A stretch of 64,000 nt of DNA, taken from QNZT01 sp964573205. GTDB taxonomy: Bacteria; Campylobacterota; Campylobacteria; Campylobacterales; QNZT01. Shown piece by piece: positions 61,076 through 64,000 of this stretch (position 1 is the first letter of the stretch; every line of letters begins with the position of its first letter). Below the pieces are notes generated by a model. It saw nothing but the letters and a program-made list of their open reading frames with translations. It made no database searches and had not been told where the DNA came from. The position numbers and the translations under genes are program-made. Location of the stretch: NCBI GenBank assembly GCA_964573205.1, contig CAZNIT010000041.1, positions 1 through 64,000 on the forward strand, in the 5' to 3' direction.

Positions 61076-62341
61076 TTAAGATCCTAACGCGTTCTTTAGA
61101 TCGTCTATCAAGTCTTTAGTACTCTCAAGACCGATACTGAGTCTAATTAGACCGGGTGTAATTCCCGACTCCAAAAGCTCTTTTTGAGGAACTTGCATAT
61201 GCGTCGTACTCGCCGGATGAGTGATGATCGATTTCGAATCACCGATATTGACGACAACGCTGAAAATCTTCGTACTATTGAGTATCTCTTTAGCATAGTC
61301 GAAATCTTCGACTTCAAAACTTAAAAGCCCGCTACATAACCCGTCCTTGAAATATTCCTGCGATTTTTTATAATAGGGATCGCTTTTTAGTCCCGGATAG
61401 TTGACTTTTTTAACTTTCGGATGAGATTCTAAAAATTTGGCAACCTTCAAAGCGCTTTGACTGTGCTGTTTTATGCGAATCGCCAATGTCTCCAAGCCTT
61501 GAATGAAAAGCCACGAGTTAAAAGGCGCGGGAGCCGCTCCTATATCGCGCAAAAGCGAGAGTCTGGCTCTAAGCGTATAGATCGCGAAAGGAAGATCAGC
61601 ATAAACCAAACCATGATAACTCTCGTCCGGCTCGTTAAAATGAGGATATCTTTCATTACCGATCAACTTTTCGTTAAGTCCCGTTCTCTCCACTATCAAG
61701 CCGCCTATGGCGAGTCCTTGCCCCGTAATATATTTGCTCGCGCTATGTACAACCACATCGATACCCTTTGTAAGAGGGTTGAAAAGTATAGGAGTCGCAA
61801 CCGTATTGTCGCAAATGGTTACGACACCTTTTTTATTAGCGATCTTCGCGATCTTTTCTACATCAGCTACCGCGATATTCGGATTTGACAGAGATTCGAA
61901 AAATATCGCTTTCGTGTTGTCGTCTATCAACTCTTCCAAATCGTCCGCATTGTCGCTGTCAAAAAGTTTAGCCGTAATTGCAAATCTTTTTAAGGTATGA
62001 GTCAAAAGAGTCGTAGCTCCGCCGTAAATCTTTTTAGCTACTATTATATTGTCTCCGGCTTCGGCTAGATTCGCCACCGCATAAAAAATTGAAGACTGTC
62101 CGCTTGAAACCGCCAAAGCGGCTTCTCCTTTTTCCAAAGCGGCCACTCTATTTTCAAATATTTCGGTCGTCGGATTGTTTAATCTGGTATATATCGGACC
62201 CAGCTCTTTTAGCGCGAAAAGATTCGCCGCTCTTTGTGCCGTTTTAAAATCGTACGCCGTAGTCTGGTATAACGGAACGGCCATAGTTCCGAGACCTTCT
62301 TGATCGTAGCCGTGGTGAAGTGCAAGTGTCTGTTTTGTCAT
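61076..62341 (-). CDS. metY: O-acetylhomoserine sulfhydrylase
   Basis: PLP enzyme of 421 residues combining O-acetylhomoserine with sulfide or methanethiol to make homocysteine or methionine. The PLP Lys203 is in HSASKYITGQG, with YTRLNNPTTEIFENRVAALE near residues 51-70. The family length (about 420-430) matches MetY rather than MetB. First gene of the operon with a perfect promoter. Confidence 0.93.
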   Translation of the reverse strand: MTKQTLALHHGYDQEGLGTMAVPLYQTTAYDFKTAQRAANLFALKELGPIYTRLNNPTTEIFENRVAALEKGEAALAVSSGQSSIFYAVANLAEAGDNIIVAKKIYGGATTLLTHTLKRFAITAKLFDSDNADDLEELIDDNTKAIFFESLSNPNIAVADVEKIAKIANKKGVVTICDNTVATPILFNPLTKGIDVVVHSASKYITGQGLAIGGLIVERTGLNEKLIGNERYPHFNEPDESYHGLVYADLPFAIYTLRARLSLLRDIGAAPAPFNSWLFIQGLETLAIRIKQHSQSALKVAKFLESHPKVKKVNYPGLKSDPYYKKSQEYFKDGLCSGLLSFEVEDFDYAKEILNSTKIFSVVVNIGDSKSIITHPASTTHMQVPQKELLESGITPGLIRLSIGLESTKDLIDDLKNALGS

Positions 62342-62373
62342 GAATAACGCCCTTTTATTTTGAATTTTGAAGA

Positions 62374-62402
62374 ATTATACATTAAAAAGGAGTTATTGTC
62401 AA
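62374..62402 (-). promoter_or_regulatory. Consensus promoter of the metY-rrf2-cysK-desulfurase operon
   Basis: On the minus strand TTGACA (62402-62397), 17 bases, TATAAT (62379-62374). An imperfect dyad (TTA/TAA around the -35) overlaps it and may bind the Rrf2 regulator. Ribosome site AAAGGG precedes the ATG at 62341. Confidence 0.88.
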
Positions 62403-62441
62403 GTAATCTTATCGGAATAATATGAATTAAGCGGTGAACAT

Positions 62442-62469
62442 ATCATGAGGCCGAACCCAACCTCATGAT
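62442..62469 (-). terminator. Hairpin after the NrfJ-like gene
   Basis: ATCATGAGG and CCTCATGAT (9 bp) around ten bases, immediately after the stop at 62477 on the minus strand. No T run, so a weak terminator. Confidence 0.5.
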
Positions 62470-62476
62470 TACTGTC

Positions 62477-63421
62477 TTATTTCTTAAATTTCGACCCCTC
62501 GATGATAACCGCATACGAATAACCGTATCCGAAATCGATATTTGTCTTTAAAGTACCTGTAGCCGTAACTTCGTCTCCTTCGACGGCAGTATCGTCAGGC
62601 GATGTAAAAACCAGATCGTTCGTTCCGGAACTTCCAGTACCGTCTTGAATATGAATCCAGTTTCTATCCATAATTCCTTCCGAGACTTTTACCACTTTAC
62701 CCTTGACGCTTATTATCGTATTGTTAAGATCGTTCGCTTGCGCATAGATCTGCTCGACGGTAAATAGTTTCAACGCCGTATCTTCAGAAGAGCTTTTCTC
62801 TTGAGTTTTAGCCGCATCCTCTTTTTGCTGCGATACGTCTGTCACGACGGGTTGAGTGCCGTTTTCCTCTTTTTTTAGGGCTTTAGGTTTTTCTTGAATC
62901 TCTTTTTTCTCGATTTTTTTGACCTCGGAAGCTTTGGACTCCAAAGAACTTGCGAACATAACCGCATCGAACGTACGACCCAAAGTTTTACTTGTAAAAT
63001 TTTTCATCCACATCTGCTCATTAAAAGTAACTTCACCGCCTATCTCTACCTCAGCCTGTGGAGCCGCCATCCAGTACTCTTTATCACCCTCTTTCACTTT
63101 TACATAGACATAGGGAGCAGCTTTTAAAACCTCAACGGCTATCGCCGTATGAGGCGTACCTTTTGTCTTGCTTACGGGCATAGGATGAGGTATCTTTTTT
63201 TGATTTTTTTGTGTTTCTTCCATCCGGGCGGTCGCATCTTTTGCACCGTGAGTATCGATTTCATCCTTTTTTTGAGTCTCTTCTTTTACCGTTTTTGCGA
63301 CAGGTTCCGTACTTTGTTGTTTGATTTCCTTGACGGTCGTCGTACCTTTATCCTCACAACCGGTTAATACGAATAGTGAAGCGATCAATAATAAACTTGC
63401 ATGTTTTTTAGATAGTTTCAT
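62477..63421 (-). CDS. Lipoprotein with NrfJ-like and OB-fold domains
   Basis: 314 residues with lipobox LTGC (Cys22) and a long Lys/Glu/Thr-rich linker. Residues about 88-165 match the NrfJ-like pattern (VEVLKAAPYVYVKVKEGDKEYWMAAP, FTSKTLGRTFDAVMF). After a second linker, residues about 222-312 form an OB-like domain (NTIISVKGKVVKVSEGI, DEVTATGTL). NrfJ is found with NrfHA nitrite reductase in Campylobacterota; its role is unclear. It is divergent from a cytochrome c gene. Confidence 0.75.
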   Translation of the reverse strand: MKLSKKHASLLLIASLFVLTGCEDKGTTTVKEIKQQSTEPVAKTVKEETQKKDEIDTHGAKDATARMEETQKNQKKIPHPMPVSKTKGTPHTAIAVEVLKAAPYVYVKVKEGDKEYWMAAPQAEVEIGGEVTFNEQMWMKNFTSKTLGRTFDAVMFASSLESKASEVKKIEKKEIQEKPKALKKEENGTQPVVTDVSQQKEDAAKTQEKSSSEDTALKLFTVEQIYAQANDLNNTIISVKGKVVKVSEGIMDRNWIHIQDGTGSSGTNDLVFTSPDDTAVEGDEVTATGTLKTNIDFGYGYSYAVIIEGSKFKK

Positions 63422-63739
63422 TAGTTTCCTTTTTTTAATTTTTTATCTGTTAAATTCTTTCGAATGGAGAATATTCTACACTTTAGTTCCTCAATTTCAT
63501 CTAAAATCTATTTCACGACTTATTTTTTTCAGTAATATAAGTTCCTTTTTTAAATATAAGGGAATAAAAGTCGATTTACGATTATAAACGATATCGTTTC
63601 GATTCGTCTCGAAGATAAAAAGATATAAAAAGTTCAAATAATTTGATTTCTTTATTTTAATGATAAAGTTGTATTAAGTAGTTTTTGATATTATATTTTA
63701 ATAGAGAGAAATAATTTAAAAAGGGAGTAATTATATTTT
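63422..63739. other. 318-bp divergent regulatory region
   Basis: No gene seen. It holds a perfect 14-bp palindrome AAACGATATCGTTT at 63586-63599, near repeated CGATT words. A plus-strand TTTTTGATATTAT (-10 63689-63694) precedes the cytochrome gene, and a minus-strand AAAGGA the lipoprotein start. GGGAG at 63723-63727 serves the ATG at 63740. Confidence 0.5.
63586..63599. promoter_or_regulatory. 14-bp palindrome, candidate operator
   Basis: AAACGATATCGTTT is a perfect palindrome between two divergent genes, about 90 bp upstream of the plus-strand -10. The binding protein is unknown. Confidence 0.4.
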
Positions 63740-64000
63740 ATGAGTAAACTAATAAAATTTTCGACATTTATACTGTTGGTTCTATCCGCGACACTTTTCG
63801 CTCGAGACTCTTTTAAGATGCAAAACGATCTTGACGGCGGAGATATATTCGACTCCAAAGGATGTACGGTTTGTCATGATGTTAAGATGGAGAGAATCGC
63901 TCCGTCGCTACAATATATATCGACCATATATCAAAGGGACGAAAATGCCTTGGTATCGTTCTTAAAAGGCGAAAGAAGTGCGATAGTATATCCTGAAAAC
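63740..64000 (+). CDS. c-type cytochrome, cut by the right edge
   Basis: The first 87 residues are visible: a signal peptide ending LFARDS, then a haem motif CTVCH at Cys42 and IAPSLQYIS. This resembles class I cytochromes c. The Met ligand and the C-terminus lie outside the window. Divergent from the NrfJ-like lipoprotein. Confidence 0.8.
   Translation, partial: MSKLIKFSTFILLVLSATLFARDSFKMQNDLDGGDIFDSKGCTVCHDVKMERIAPSLQYISTIYQRDENALVSFLKGERSAIVYPEN

Noticed and set aside
62342..62396. SAM riboswitch or attenuator before metY
   Set aside because: The leader from the promoter is only about 25 bases, too short for one.
1..64000. CRISPR array, prophage, insertion sequence or rRNA
   Set aside because: No regular spacer-repeat array, transposase, phage gene or rRNA sequence was seen on reading through.

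Overview
The window reads as chromosomal DNA of a free-living member of the Campylobacterota (former Epsilonproteobacteria), most likely a sulfur- or hydrogen-oxidising relative of Sulfurimonas, Sulfurovum or Hydrogenimonas. I infer this from protein resemblance and gene order, not from a search. The main indicators are a FlgZ-type (HP0958-like) zinc-ribbon protein, a remote CheZ with an N-terminal FliM-like motif, a DUF1882 protein, a short HisG, a glutamine synthetase without the adenylylation tyrosine, a Csd1/CcmA-like M23 peptidase and bactofilin pair, and promoters of the T-tract plus TGnTATAAT type. From memory, the order glnA, cheZ, U32 protein, purE, coiled-coil protein, glyQ, Nif3, flgZ, waaA, pseudouridine synthase resembles a conserved block of Campylobacter jejuni.

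Layout. 1-7336 (minus) is one tightly packed operon: a YfgM-like protein and a BamB-like propeller lipoprotein, a Xer recombinase, an unknown protein, coaX, hisG and the four dTDP-L-rhamnose genes rfbA-C-D-B, the last cut by the window edge. 7398-16518 (plus) is housekeeping: gatC, pilT, cvpA, fur, lysS, glyA, a DUF1882 protein, a SPOR protein, trpE and aroE. 16528-26851 (mostly minus) holds a lipoprotein, recR, a deformylase-like pseudoenzyme with membrane helices (plus strand), and then the block from the pseudouridine synthase back to cheZ. 26950-34385 (plus) has a PHP phosphatase, glnA, two calcium-motif secreted proteins, a peptidoglycan-binding protein, a HerA-type ATPase and a methyltransferase. 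34395-37466 (minus) has the cell-shape pair, an MBL hydrolase, ThpR and a candidate 57-residue membrane protein. 37529-44926 (plus) has prs, lepA, two tandem paralogous DUF1566 lipoproteins, a FemAB-like protein and tRNA-Asn.

45138-54494 is the accessory-looking core: six c-type cytochrome genes with 12, 8, 4, 1, 2 and 4 haem motifs, two Sel1-repeat proteins, and a membrane protein fused to a spermidine-synthase-like domain. The first four genes (12-haem lipoprotein, 8-haem protein, two Sel1 proteins) form an operon with a visible promoter and terminator. This is the best candidate for an uncharacterised system, perhaps periplasmic or cell-surface electron transfer. 54512-58395 (minus) holds small envelope proteins and an ankyrin-repeat protein. 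58452-62341 (minus) is a sulfur amino-acid operon, metY, an Rrf2 regulator, cysK and a cysteine-desulfurase-like enzyme, behind a perfect TTGACA-N17-TATAAT promoter. The window ends with an NrfJ-like lipoprotein and a divergent, truncated cytochrome c.

Other points of interest are four 11-bp phased repeats in front of the EF-hand gene, the pseudo-deformylase, paired CheY-binding-like motifs at the cheZ locus, and two candidate leaderless mRNAs (recR and the cytochrome c peroxidase gene). I see no CRISPR array, prophage, insertion sequence or rRNA.
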